Shown here piece after piece: positions 9,101 through 16,989 of a stretch of 64,000 nucleotides of DNA (within the stretch, counting starts at the first letter, position 1; every line of letters begins with the position of its first letter). The notes under the pieces are model-generated. The model was given only the letters and a program-made list of their open reading frames with translations. It was not told the DNA's origin and did no database searches. Position numbers and translations under genes: made by a program. Origin of the DNA: CALCLY01 sp900552775 (lineage in GTDB: Bacteria > Bacillota > Clostridia > UMGS1883 > UMGS1540); the NCBI GenBank assembly GCA_937966555.1, contig CALCLY010000022.1, forward strand, positions 124,001 to 188,000, written 5' to 3'.

Positions 9101-9863
9101 CGCTTAATTTCTTTGCTTCAAGATACTCATCATAAGTTTTCGAAAGCAGTTCATCTTCAAATTTAACATCATCTATCGTTGTCAAAAACGTTGTATGTCT
9201 GCAATGATCCGACCAATATGTATCAATCATTCTGATTTCGGTAACGCTCGGATCCCTGTCTTCTTTTTTAAAATAATCACGGCAAAAAGCAATATCATCT
9301 TCATCCATGGCAAGCCCCATGTTTCCGATAAGTTCTCTAAGTTCCGCCTCATTCATATCCTTAAAGCCTTTTATTACTTTAACATCCCCCGGCACCGCAT
9401 AGTCTATTTTAAGTGTTTCCGGAAGTGTGAGCAAAGCTTCTCTGCATTCAACAGGATTTATAACATGCTTTTTTACACTTTCAAGTTCATCTTCCGAAAT
9501 ATCGCCGTAAAGAACATAAATTTTTGTGCTTTGCACATACGGACGTTCTTTTTTGGATATAATCTGAATACACTGCGCCGCAGAATCCGCTCTTTGGTCA
9601 AACTGTCCCGGCAGAAATTCCACGGCAAAAATTTTTCCTTCATGCGGTAATTCATAGCTTACAACATCCTGCTGCGGCTCCGAAAAAACGGTTTTAACCG
9701 CATATTCAAAAAGCTCACCGTCTATATTTTCCACATCATATCTGTTTATTACTCTTACATCCGAAACGCTTTTTATACGCAGAAATTCATGTATTTCGGA
9801 AAGCAGTTTTAATGATTCGTTTGCAAGTTCCCTTTTCTTTTCGACATACACTCTGTATACCAT
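6171..9863 (-). CDS. purL: Phosphoribosylformylglycinamidine synthase, single-chain form with glutaminase domain
   Basis: A 1230-residue enzyme that converts FGAR, glutamine and ATP to FGAM. The N-terminal region leads to the synthase core with TYWSDHCRHTTFLT (about residue 217) and LLFKNETHNHPTEIEPFGGA (about residue 309). The C-terminal ~260 residues are a class I glutamine amidotransferase: FPGTNCEYD, nucleophile cysteine in GLMCGICNGFQ, and ISHGEGRF. This large form fuses what many Firmicutes split into PurS, PurL and PurQ. The purD stop and purL start share one base in TAATG, indicating translational coupling. Confidence 0.96.
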   Translation of the reverse strand: MVYRVYVEKKRELANESLKLLSEIHEFLRIKSVSDVRVINRYDVENIDGELFEYAVKTVFSEPQQDVVSYELPHEGKIFAVEFLPGQFDQRADSAAQCIQIISKKERPYVQSTKIYVLYGDISEDELESVKKHVINPVECREALLTLPETLKIDYAVPGDVKVIKGFKDMNEAELRELIGNMGLAMDEDDIAFCRDYFKKEDRDPSVTEIRMIDTYWSDHCRHTTFLTTIDDVKFEDELLSKTYDEYLEAKKLSGDKKPVTLMNLATVAVKYLKKQGKLQKLDESDEINACTVKIEVMSDGKKEDWLLLFKNETHNHPTEIEPFGGAATCIGGAIRDPLSGRSYVYGAMRVTGAADPTRPVSETLKGKLPQRKIVRSAAAGYSSYGNQIGLATGIVDEIYHDGYAAKRMEIGAVIGAAPAKNVRRESPKDGDVIILLGGRTGRDGCGGATGSSKSHNLKSIETCGAEVQKGNAPEERKLQRLFRNPAVSLLIKRCNDFGAGGVSVAIGELADGLSINLDAVPKKYEGLDGTELAISESQERMAVVVAPQDVQKFIELAEKENLEATVVAEVTEEARLVMTWRGKKIVDLKREFLNSNGAEKHISVEISAPMDYNKDEVQGSFADEYKKLAKDLNVCSKRGLSEMFDSSIGAGTVLMPLGGKNQLTPAQAMVHKISREKGDTDTCSLMAWGFNPFISEKSPYHGAYLAVVESVSKLIATGAGYKDVYLTFQEYFEKPGTNPKRWGKPTAALLGAFKAQKELSAAAIGGKDSMSGSFEKLDVPPTLVSFAVTTDEINNIVSPEFKNPGNKVYLVAPEYDKNALPKTDSLLKVFDNVTKLLRSGKAVSAATLTYGAMAEQIMKMSLGNGIGFKFSDELSLHDIFAYNYGSFVLEVCGESEIGVCIGETTDVKAISFKSESVPLCELCDDYSEKLEGVYPTKADTPNGNITALSYKSNMTVKPKEGFAKPHMLIPVFPGTNCEYDTAKAAEKAGIDAEIFVIKNLSARAISESVAAFSEKIRKSQIVFIPGGFSGGDEPDGSGKFITAFFRNEEIKNGVHNLLKERDGLMCGICNGFQALIKLGLVPFGEIIDTDSSCPTLTFNTIARHQSKIVRTRICSDKSPWLSKVNVGDVFNVPISHGEGRFIANEDVLGKLIENGQVATQYVDLNGCPTYDIEFNINGSVCAIEGITSPDGRVLGKMGHSERIGSGLYKNVPGEYDIKLFEGAAEYFKI

Positions 9864-11125
9864 TATTCAACCTCCGTTAAAGCTTTTTTCCCTATATCTT
9901 TTCGGTAAAATGCGTTTTTGAACGAGACTTCGGCAACTCTTTTGTAAGCTTTGTCAACCGCTTCTTTAAGTGTGTTTCCGACACATGTTACGCCAAGCAC
10001 GCGCCCGCCCGATGTTTTAAGTCTACCGTCTTCAAGTTTTGCTCCGGCAACAAAAATTCCGTCTTTGTTTTCGGGAAGAGTTATCTCAAAACCGCTTTCG
10101 TATTTTGTAGGATATCCGCCGGACGCCACCACAACGCAGCAGGCGGCGCCGTCTGAAAACTCTACTTTGGCTTTTGAAAGTTTTTTCTCCGATACCGCAA
10201 TCATAATATCAAGCAAATCACTCTTTAAAAGCGGCAAAACAACCTGTGTTTCGGGATCACCGAAACGGCAGTTGTATTCTATAACGCGCGGTCCCTTATC
10301 TGTCAGCATAAGTCCGAAATATAAGCATCCGCTAAAAGGTCTGCCCTCTTTTTTCATCGCTTCCACAGTTGGTATAAATATTTCTTTCATGCATTTTTCG
10401 GCAATTTCGGAAGTATAGAAGGGATTCGGCGCAACAGTTCCCATCCCGCCTGTATTTAGACCCGTATCTCCGTCACCGGCGCGCTTATGGTCCATAGAAG
10501 AGACCATTGGAACAATTGTTTCGGAATCTGTAAATGCAAGTACGGAAACCTCGGGTCCTTCAAGAAATTCTTCAATAACAATTTTAGAACCGCTTTCTCC
10601 GAATACTTTGTCTCGCATCATTGAAATTACGGCTTCATTCGCTTCTTCTTTTGTCTGCGCTATTATAACACCTTTTCCGAGTGCAAGCCCGTCCGCCTTT
10701 ATAACTACGGGAACGGGACTTTTTTCAAGATAGGCGAGCGCGTCGTGCTCATTATCAAAAACCTCGTACGATGCAGTGGGAATATTATATTTTTTCATAA
10801 GATTTTTGGAAAAAATCTTACTTCCCTCTATTATTGCCGCAGCTTTATTGGGACCAAAGCATTTTATTCCTGCCTCATTAAGCGCATCTACCGCGCCGAG
10901 TACCAATGGGTCATCGGGCGCCACAACCGCAAAGTCTATTTGTTTTTCGGCTGCAAATTTTACTATACCTTCAATGTCAGTTGCCTTTATATTCACACAT
11001 TCCGCGTCCGCCGCTATTCCGCCGTTACCGGGAAGTGCATATATTTTTTCCGCTTTCTTGTTTTCCTTTATTTTTTTAATTATGGCGTGTTCTCTTCCGC
11101 CGCCGCCAACAACCAATATTTTCAT
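9863..11125 (-). CDS. purD: Phosphoribosylamine--glycine ligase
   Basis: A 420-residue ATP-grasp enzyme that joins phosphoribosylamine to glycine (step two of the pathway). It begins with the GARS signature MKILVVGGGGREHAIIKK, carries APDDPLVLG, the ATP-grasp lid VIKADGLALGKGVIIA (about residue 140), the substrate loop HKRAGDGDTGLNTGGMG and the metal-site YNCRFGDPETQ. An ACGGAG ribosome site precedes the ATG. It is 46 bases downstream of purH and overlaps purL by one base. Confidence 0.96.
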   Translation of the reverse strand: MKILVVGGGGREHAIIKKIKENKKAEKIYALPGNGGIAADAECVNIKATDIEGIVKFAAEKQIDFAVVAPDDPLVLGAVDALNEAGIKCFGPNKAAAIIEGSKIFSKNLMKKYNIPTASYEVFDNEHDALAYLEKSPVPVVIKADGLALGKGVIIAQTKEEANEAVISMMRDKVFGESGSKIVIEEFLEGPEVSVLAFTDSETIVPMVSSMDHKRAGDGDTGLNTGGMGTVAPNPFYTSEIAEKCMKEIFIPTVEAMKKEGRPFSGCLYFGLMLTDKGPRVIEYNCRFGDPETQVVLPLLKSDLLDIMIAVSEKKLSKAKVEFSDGAACCVVVASGGYPTKYESGFEITLPENKDGIFVAGAKLEDGRLKTSGGRVLGVTCVGNTLKEAVDKAYKRVAEVSFKNAFYRKDIGKKALTEVE

Positions 11126-11171
11126 AAAAACTCCGTTCCGCCCGCAGCAGGGGCTTTATATCCTTTTTTTA

Positions 11172-12356
11172 TTAATGGTGGAAAAGGCGCATTTTTGTAA
11201 ACGCCATAACCATGTTATATTTATCACAGGTTTCAATGACGTTATCATCTCTTATGGAACCGCCGGGTTCGGCAACGTAGGATACGCCGCTTCTGTGCGC
11301 CCTTTCAATATTATCCCCGAACGGGAAAAAGGCATCGCTTCCTAGAGACACACCCGTTATCCCGGCAAGATATTCCTTCTGCTCCGCAGGTGTAAAAGGT
11401 TCGGGCTTTTCACTGAATAAGTTCTGCCATTTGCCGTCTGCCAAAACATCAACGCAATCAGCCGAAAGATAAATATCTATTGCATTATCTCTGTCCGGTC
11501 TTTTAATACTCGGAAGAAACGGCAGCGAAAGAACTTTATCGTGCTGGCGAAGATGCCATAAATCTGCCTTTCCTCCCGCAAGACGAGTACAATGTATTCT
11601 CGACTGCTGGCCTGCTCCCACACCGATTGCCTGACCGTCTTTTGCATAGCACACGGAGTTTGACTGCGTATATTTAAGAGTTATAAGCGCAATGAGAAGA
11701 TCGATTTTTGCATTTTCGGGAAGTTCTTTATTCTTTGTCACTATATCCGAAAGAAGTGAAAAATCAATTTTAAAATTATTTCTGCCCTGTTCAAATGTAA
11801 CCCCGAAAACATCTTTGCATTCTGTAACTTCCGGCACATAGTTTTCGTCAATCTTTATTATGTTATAATTGCCGCCTTTTTTGCTTTTAAGTACTTCAAG
11901 AGCCGCGTCACTGTATGAAGGCGCTATTACACCGTCTGAAACTTCTCTTTTAATAAGTTTTGCGGTTGTTTCGTCACATTCATCGGAAAGTGCTATAAAA
12001 TCGCCGAAAGAAGACATTCTGTCTGTTCCCCTTGCACGTGCATAAGCACACGCCAGGGGGGAATCGTCAAGCCCTTCGATATCGTTTACAAAGCAAGCTT
12101 TTTTAAGCTTTTCGGGCAGTTTTTTTCCTACTGCTGCCGAAGTGGGGCTGACATGCTTAAAAGAAGCTGCGGCAGGCATTGAAACTGCCTCCTTAATTTC
12201 TTTTACAAGCTGCCACGCGTTGAAAGCGTCGAGAAAATTAATATATCCCGGCTTTCCGTTTAAAATTTCTATAGGTAAATCTGCACCGTTTTTCATAAAA
12301 ATTCTTGCCGGTTTCTGATTTGGGTTGCATCCGTACTTAAGGTCAAATTCTTTCAT
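11172..12356 (-). CDS. purH: AICAR formyltransferase (stand-alone PurH transformylase domain)
   Basis: A 394-residue protein that transfers a formyl group from 10-formyl-tetrahydrofolate to AICAR. It contains the diagnostic KHVSPTSAAVG (about residue 67), YARARGTDRMSSFGDFIA, LKYTQSNSVCYAKDGQ, GVGAGQQSRIHCTRLA and LGSDAFFPF motifs. The usual PurH is about 510-530 residues because an N-terminal MGS-like domain performs IMP cyclohydrolase; that domain is absent here. The missing activity is supplied by purO immediately upstream, whose TGA overlaps this ATG in TGATG. The pair therefore replaces bifunctional PurH. Confidence 0.93.
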   Translation of the reverse strand: MKEFDLKYGCNPNQKPARIFMKNGADLPIEILNGKPGYINFLDAFNAWQLVKEIKEAVSMPAAASFKHVSPTSAAVGKKLPEKLKKACFVNDIEGLDDSPLACAYARARGTDRMSSFGDFIALSDECDETTAKLIKREVSDGVIAPSYSDAALEVLKSKKGGNYNIIKIDENYVPEVTECKDVFGVTFEQGRNNFKIDFSLLSDIVTKNKELPENAKIDLLIALITLKYTQSNSVCYAKDGQAIGVGAGQQSRIHCTRLAGGKADLWHLRQHDKVLSLPFLPSIKRPDRDNAIDIYLSADCVDVLADGKWQNLFSEKPEPFTPAEQKEYLAGITGVSLGSDAFFPFGDNIERAHRSGVSYVAEPGGSIRDDNVIETCDKYNMVMAFTKMRLFHH

Positions 12357-13081
12357 CAGTGAACCTCCGTATTTTTGTTTATAATTATTGTTTCGGTTTC
12401 CAGTGTTTCTATGTCAATACTGCGTGCACACAGAGAAATTTTATTATCTTTGTCCAAAGCATTCCAAGTTTTTTGGGCAAATGAATTGATATCTCCGCAT
12501 ATGCTTATGCGCTCAGGTTCTCCGCAGAAAGTCGGTATAGGATTACCGTCACATATGTAAGTGTGAAGAAAATGTCCCGTGCCGCAGAGCGAAGGGTATG
12601 AAAAAGTTTCTCTTACGCACGCGCTTCCATTACTGTCTGCGCTTTTTAAAATGCTCATTTTATATGTAAATTCTTTGTCAAAATTAAGCAATGCACTTAT
12701 GCGCGGCGTAAAATTGGGTGCATCAGGTTCAAACTCACGTGTTTCAAGCGCTTCTTCAAATGACTTTCCGTCTTTTAAAAAGTTATAAACCGTATCGGTC
12801 TGATCGCCGTTTGTAACAATAACATTCCTGTCCAAAACTCTCACCGGATAATATATTATAAGGCTCGGATCACTGAGCTTTGAAGGATCAAATGCGTTTA
12901 TCTCAACATCATCGCCGCGTTTTACAAAAATTCTGTTTCTGCTGTTTTCGCTGCGACCCATTATAAAATATACAAAATATGCTTTTTTGCCGTCCTCACT
13001 TTTTCCGGCAACTATGCCTCTTCCGACATATGGATTTCCGCACAAAAGCTTTTCTATATCATGATTTTCATATATATTCAT
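12356..13081 (-). CDS. purO: IMP cyclohydrolase of the archaeal PurO type
   Basis: A 241-residue protein matching the PurO-type IMP cyclohydrolase pattern: NPYVGRGIVAGKSEDGKKAY (residues ~15-34), YFIMGRSENSRNRIF, IIYYPVRVLDRNVIVTNGDQ and TPRISALL. It closes the ring of FAICAR to give IMP, the last pathway step. An in-frame start at 13132 gives an extra basic segment, but the ATG at 13079-13081 follows AAAGGAA and fits the family start. It overlaps purN by 14 bases and purH by one. PurO was first described in methanogens; bacterial homologues beside a transformylase-only PurH are known in some clostridia as far as I recall. Confidence 0.88.
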   Translation of the reverse strand: MNIYENHDIEKLLCGNPYVGRGIVAGKSEDGKKAYFVYFIMGRSENSRNRIFVKRGDDVEINAFDPSKLSDPSLIIYYPVRVLDRNVIVTNGDQTDTVYNFLKDGKSFEEALETREFEPDAPNFTPRISALLNFDKEFTYKMSILKSADSNGSACVRETFSYPSLCGTGHFLHTYICDGNPIPTFCGEPERISICGDINSFAQKTWNALDKDNKISLCARSIDIETLETETIIINKNTEVH

Positions 13082-13700
13082 AAAATGCCGTTCCTTTCTT
13101 GTTTTTGCAAATTTCACGAGAAATTTTTTCACATGCTCTCGGAAGAATATCCCACTCTGCTCGCTCCATTACGCGATGCTGAAGTATTTCGGGAGTGTCA
13201 CCGCTCTTTACGGGAACTGCTTTTTGGAGAATGATTTCGCCGCCATCGGGAATTTCGTTAACAAAATGTACCGTGGCCCCCGTTATCTTTACTCCGCGGC
13301 GCAATGCTTCTTTGTGCACTTTAAGACCGTAAAAACCTTTACCGCAGAAAGCCGGAATAAGCGAAGGGTGAACATTTATAATCCTTCCTTCAAAGTGTGA
13401 AGTGAATCTGCTGCTTAAAATAGTCATAAAACCTGCAAGAACAATTAAATCTATTTCGTTCTTTTCAAGCAAACTTATAAGCGCTGTCTCAAATTTATCC
13501 TGTCCTCGCTCTGTTTTTATAAGCGTTTCTGTTTTTATATTATTCTGCTTTGCTCTCTGAAGAGCATACGCATTTTGATTGTTTGAAACAACCAAAGCTA
13601 TTTCGCCGCTGTGAAGTTTTCCGCTTTTTTGTGCGTCAATCAAAGCCTGAAGGTTTGTTCCTCCGCCCGAAACAAGCACGGCTATTTTTGCCTTTAGCAT
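13068..13700 (-). CDS. purN: Phosphoribosylglycinamide formyltransferase
   Basis: A 210-residue enzyme that formylates GAR with 10-formyl-tetrahydrofolate. It has the N-terminal LVSGGGTNLQALIDA, the LAGFMTILSS segment, the catalytic-region INVHPSLIPAFCGKGFYG, and GATVHFVNEIPDGG with the expected histidine and aspartate region. The length is usual. ATG at 13700 overlaps the purM stop by seven bases, and the gene's end covers the start of purO. Confidence 0.95.
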   Translation of the reverse strand: MLKAKIAVLVSGGGTNLQALIDAQKSGKLHSGEIALVVSNNQNAYALQRAKQNNIKTETLIKTERGQDKFETALISLLEKNEIDLIVLAGFMTILSSRFTSHFEGRIINVHPSLIPAFCGKGFYGLKVHKEALRRGVKITGATVHFVNEIPDGGEIILQKAVPVKSGDTPEILQHRVMERAEWDILPRACEKISREICKNKKGTAFYEYI

Positions 13701-14737
13701 ATAGATACGCTCTCCTCACCTTTTTTTATTACACCAATTATATATGGTTTTTCTCCGTTGGAACGTAAAATTTCAAGTGCATTATCGGCATCATTTTTGC
13801 TTACAACAACACTCATTCCCACACCCATGTTAAAAGTATTAAACATATCTCTTTCGGGAATATTTCCGCATTTTTCTATGAGTTTGAATATCGGAAGAAC
13901 CGATACGGATGCTTTTTCTATTTTTGCCGTGTACCCTTTCGGTATGCTTCTCGGTATATTTTCATAAAAGCCGCCGCCCGTAATGTGCGAAACAGCTTTT
14001 ACGCGAATCTTTTCAAAAAGCGCAAGCATAGGTTTTACGTAAATTCTTGTAGGCTCCAAAAGTGCGTCTGCAAGAGTTTTTCCGCCGAGCTCTTCAAATT
14101 TCTTTAATAAATCCGTGTTTTCTACGTCAAAAACACGCCTTACAAGCGAAAAACCGTTCGAATGTACTCCGCTTGACGGAAGAGCGATTATTATATCTCC
14201 TTCGCATATTTCGGCATTATTAAGTATTTTTTCTTTATCTACCACACCGACAGAAAAACCGGCAAGATCATATTCGTCTTCCGGATAGAAGCCGGGCATT
14301 TCCGCTGTTTCTCCGCCTATAAGAGCGCAGCCGGCATCAACACATCCTGCCGCAACGCCTTCAACAATTTTTTCAACACGTTCGGGAACATTTTTCCCAA
14401 CCGCCACATAATCAAGAAAGAAAAGCGGTTTGGCACCGCAGCAAATTATGTCGTTTACACACATTGCCACACAGTCTATTCCGACTGTATTGTGTCTGTC
14501 TGCAAGGAAAGCTATTTTAAGCTTTGTCCCTACTCCGTCCGTGCCGCTTACCAAAACAGGTTTTTCGATTCCCTTCAAATCAAGTTCAAATAGGCCTCCG
14601 AATCCGCCTATTGATGAAAGTGCCCCATCCGTCATTGTTTTTGCAATATGCTTTTTCATAAGTTCAACCGCTTTATACCCCGCTCTTATGTCAACACCTG
14701 CCGCTGCGTAACTGTCAGATTTAGAAATGTTGTTCAT
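13694..14737 (-). CDS. purM: Phosphoribosylformylglycinamidine cyclo-ligase (AIR synthetase)
   Basis: A 347-residue enzyme that closes the imidazole ring of FGAM to AIR using ATP. Recognisable are DSYAAAGVDIRAGYKAVELM, VSGTDGVGTKLKIAF, GIDCVAMCVNDIICCGAKPLFF cut around residue 85, GGETAEMPGFY, PSSGVHSNGFSLVR and SHITGGGFYENIPR. A GTG at 14740 opens the frame, but the next codon, ATG 14737, sits seven bases after AAAGGAG and is the likelier start. The purF stop lies just upstream at 14742. Confidence 0.96.
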   Translation of the reverse strand: MNNISKSDSYAAAGVDIRAGYKAVELMKKHIAKTMTDGALSSIGGFGGLFELDLKGIEKPVLVSGTDGVGTKLKIAFLADRHNTVGIDCVAMCVNDIICCGAKPLFFLDYVAVGKNVPERVEKIVEGVAAGCVDAGCALIGGETAEMPGFYPEDEYDLAGFSVGVVDKEKILNNAEICEGDIIIALPSSGVHSNGFSLVRRVFDVENTDLLKKFEELGGKTLADALLEPTRIYVKPMLALFEKIRVKAVSHITGGGFYENIPRSIPKGYTAKIEKASVSVLPIFKLIEKCGNIPERDMFNTFNMGVGMSVVVSKNDADNALEILRSNGEKPYIIGVIKKGEESVSIC

Positions 14738-14741
14738 CACA

Positions 14742-16166
14742 TTACTCCTTTCCGTTCCAGCAATACGTGCAAAGCTTACATGGATCCATGCCGATTGCCT
14801 CTATAACGCCCTCAAGCGATTGAAACTCCAGAGAATCAAACCCGAGTTTTTCGCAAATTGTTTTTCTTAATTTTTTCCCTCTCTCTGTTTTTGAATCGCT
14901 GTATTCGTCTATATACTTAAACCCTTCTTCGCCTTCAAGTTCCATTATTATTCTTCTTGCTATAAGCTCAAGGTCATCTGTGGCGCGTGAGAAATTCAAA
15001 TATTTACATCCGTACATAATCGGCGGACATGCGGAACGCATGTGCACACCTTTCGCACCGTTTTTATAGAGAAAATCTATAGTCTCTTTAAGCTGTGTTC
15101 CGCGTACAATAGAATCATCCACAAACAAAAGATTTTTGCCTTCTATAAGCTCGTGTACGGGTATTTGTTTCATTTTGGCAATCTTTCTTCGCTCCTGCTG
15201 ATGTGTAGGCATAAAGCTTCTCGGCCATGTGGGGGTATATTTGATAAAAGGTCTCGCAAAAGGAATTCCGCTTTCATTTGCATAACCTATTGCATGAGGT
15301 GTTCCGGAATCCGGCACGCCCACAACATAATCCACACCCTCGGCATTTTTCTCTTCCGCATCGTTTCGAGCCATAATCTTGCCGTTTTTGTAACGCATTG
15401 TTTCAACATTTACACCCTCGTAATTAGAAGTCGGATAACCGTAATACGTCCAAAGAAAAGCACACATGAGCATTTTATTTCCCGGTTTTGACAAAACTTT
15501 AAGCGAATCTGCTGAAATTTCAACAATTTCACCCGGACCGAGTTCTTTTTCAAATTTATATTCGAGTTTTTGGTACGCAAATGATTCAAACGAAACACAA
15601 TATCCGTCATCATTTTTTGCCACAATAACCGGAAGCCTGCCGACCTTATCACGTGCCGCAATAATATTTCCGTCAGCCTTTAATATAAGTATTGACGCTG
15701 TTCCGTTAATAACACTCTGTGCAAATTTAATGCCTTCGGCAAAATCTTTCTTTTGGTTTATAAGTGCCGCGGCAAGCTCGGTAGAATTAACTTTTCCGCC
15801 GGTCATAACATCAAAGTGTCCGTTTCCGAATGAAAGATACTGCTTTATAAGTTCTTCGGAATTATTTATAACCCCAATCATGCATATTGCATATGTTCCG
15901 ATATTTGAGCGGATAAGAAGCGGCTGAGGGTCATAATCGCTTATAATTCCTATAGCACTTGAGCCTTTCATTTCATCAAAAATATCGTCAAACTTGGTCC
16001 TGAACGGAGAATTCTCTATGCTGTGTATCTCTCTTTGCAAGCCCAGTTCTTTGTCATAAGCCGCAATTCCCGCGCGGCGTGTTCCGAGGTGCGAATGATA
16101 GTCTGTTCCGAAAAAAACATCAGTTAAAGCGTCCTGCTTACAAACTGCACCGAAAAATCCACCCAT
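14742..16166 (-). CDS. purF: Amidophosphoribosyltransferase-like protein lacking the N-terminal catalytic cysteine
   Basis: A 474-residue PurF homologue, normally catalysing PRPP + glutamine to phosphoribosylamine. The class II glutaminase domain (residues 1-~230) includes YHSHLGTRRAGIAAYD and SNIGTYAICMIGVINN; the phosphoribosyltransferase half has VGVPDSGTPHAIGYA, LLFVDDSIVRGTQLKET (PRPP loop) and a cysteine cluster PCKLCTYCWNGKE at the end, consistent with the iron-sulfur ligands of Bacillus-type PurF. The protein starts MGGFFGAV, with glycine where the mature enzyme needs its nucleophile cysteine (usual MCGIFG). An AAAGGA ribosome site supports this start. It may use free ammonia or a partner glutaminase. 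I recall similar Cys-less forms in other clostridia, unverified. Confidence 0.88.
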   Translation of the reverse strand: MGGFFGAVCKQDALTDVFFGTDYHSHLGTRRAGIAAYDKELGLQREIHSIENSPFRTKFDDIFDEMKGSSAIGIISDYDPQPLLIRSNIGTYAICMIGVINNSEELIKQYLSFGNGHFDVMTGGKVNSTELAAALINQKKDFAEGIKFAQSVINGTASILILKADGNIIAARDKVGRLPVIVAKNDDGYCVSFESFAYQKLEYKFEKELGPGEIVEISADSLKVLSKPGNKMLMCAFLWTYYGYPTSNYEGVNVETMRYKNGKIMARNDAEEKNAEGVDYVVGVPDSGTPHAIGYANESGIPFARPFIKYTPTWPRSFMPTHQQERRKIAKMKQIPVHELIEGKNLLFVDDSIVRGTQLKETIDFLYKNGAKGVHMRSACPPIMYGCKYLNFSRATDDLELIARRIIMELEGEEGFKYIDEYSDSKTERGKKLRKTICEKLGFDSLEFQSLEGVIEAIGMDPCKLCTYCWNGKE

Positions 16167-16193
16167 TTTATTTATTTCCTTTCAATTGTTTAA

Positions 16194-16901
16194 TCAGCCG
16201 AATATTCGGTTTAAAATTTCATCATAAGCTTCCTCAACATTGCCGAGATCTCTTCTAAATCTGTCTTTATCAAGCTTTTCATGCGTTTTAGCATCCCAAA
16301 ACCTGCACGTATCGGGAGAAATCTCATCGGCAAGAACAATTTCGCCGCTGCTTGTTTTTCCAAACTCAAGTTTGAAATCAACAAGTTCGATATTTATTTT
16401 CGCAAAAAAATCTTTTAATATATTATTAATCTTAAATGTATACTCGGTTATTTTATCAAGTTCTTCACGCGTTGCCCATCCGCATGCAAGAATATGGTAT
16501 TCATTAACCATCGGATCTCCGAGCGCGTCATCTTTAAGGCAAAATTCAAGCGTAGGTGACAAAAGCTTTGTTCCTTCTTTAACGCCGAATCTTTTTGAAA
16601 AAGAACCTGCGGCAATATTTCTGACAATAACTTCAAGCGGCACTATTTTAACACGTTTTACAACCGTTTCCCTGTCTGAAAGTTCTTTAACAAAATGGGT
16701 TGGTATACAGTTTTTTTCAAGCATCTGCATGAGATAATTCGTAACCCTGTTGTTTATTGCCCCTTTACCGCTTATGGTTCCTTTCTTAAGTCCGTTAAAC
16801 GCTGTAGCATCATCCTTGTACGAAACAATGCACAAATCCTTATCGCTTGTTTCAAAAACCTTTTTTGCCTTGCCTTCATAAAGCTGAATACCTTTTTCCA
16901 T
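16194..16901 (-). CDS. purC: SAICAR synthetase
   Basis: A 235-residue phosphoribosylaminoimidazole-succinocarboxamide synthase that couples CAIR to aspartate with ATP. It carries LYEGKAKKVFETSD at the start, SYKDDATAFNG, KGAINNRVTNYLM, PLEVIVRNIAAGSFSKRFGV and LADEISPDTCRFWDA, all family signatures, at normal length. ATG 16901 follows AAGGT. It lies 27 bases before purF and 88 bases after purE, with two hairpins in that gap. The purB step that follows is not encoded in the window. Confidence 0.96.
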   Translation of the reverse strand: MEKGIQLYEGKAKKVFETSDKDLCIVSYKDDATAFNGLKKGTISGKGAINNRVTNYLMQMLEKNCIPTHFVKELSDRETVVKRVKIVPLEVIVRNIAAGSFSKRFGVKEGTKLLSPTLEFCLKDDALGDPMVNEYHILACGWATREELDKITEYTFKINNILKDFFAKINIELVDFKLEFGKTSSGEIVLADEISPDTCRFWDAKTHEKLDKDRFRRDLGNVEEAYDEILNRIFG

Positions 16902-16923
16902 ATGTATATACCTTTACCTTTCT

Positions 16924-16987
16924 GCCTGCATTTTTTGTCTGCAGGCTGACATACGGTTTGCCGATATGATAAATTTTATCGGCAAAC
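16924..16987 (-). other. Two hairpins in the purE-purC gap
   Basis: On the minus strand an 11-bp stem GTTTGCCGATA/TATCGGCAAAC (16956-16987) is followed by a 7-bp stem GCCTGCA/TGCAGGC (16924-16946). The second ends just before the purC ribosome site. Neither has a T run, so they are more likely RNA-stability, processing or translation-control structures than terminators. Confidence 0.6.
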
Positions 16988-16989
16988 TT

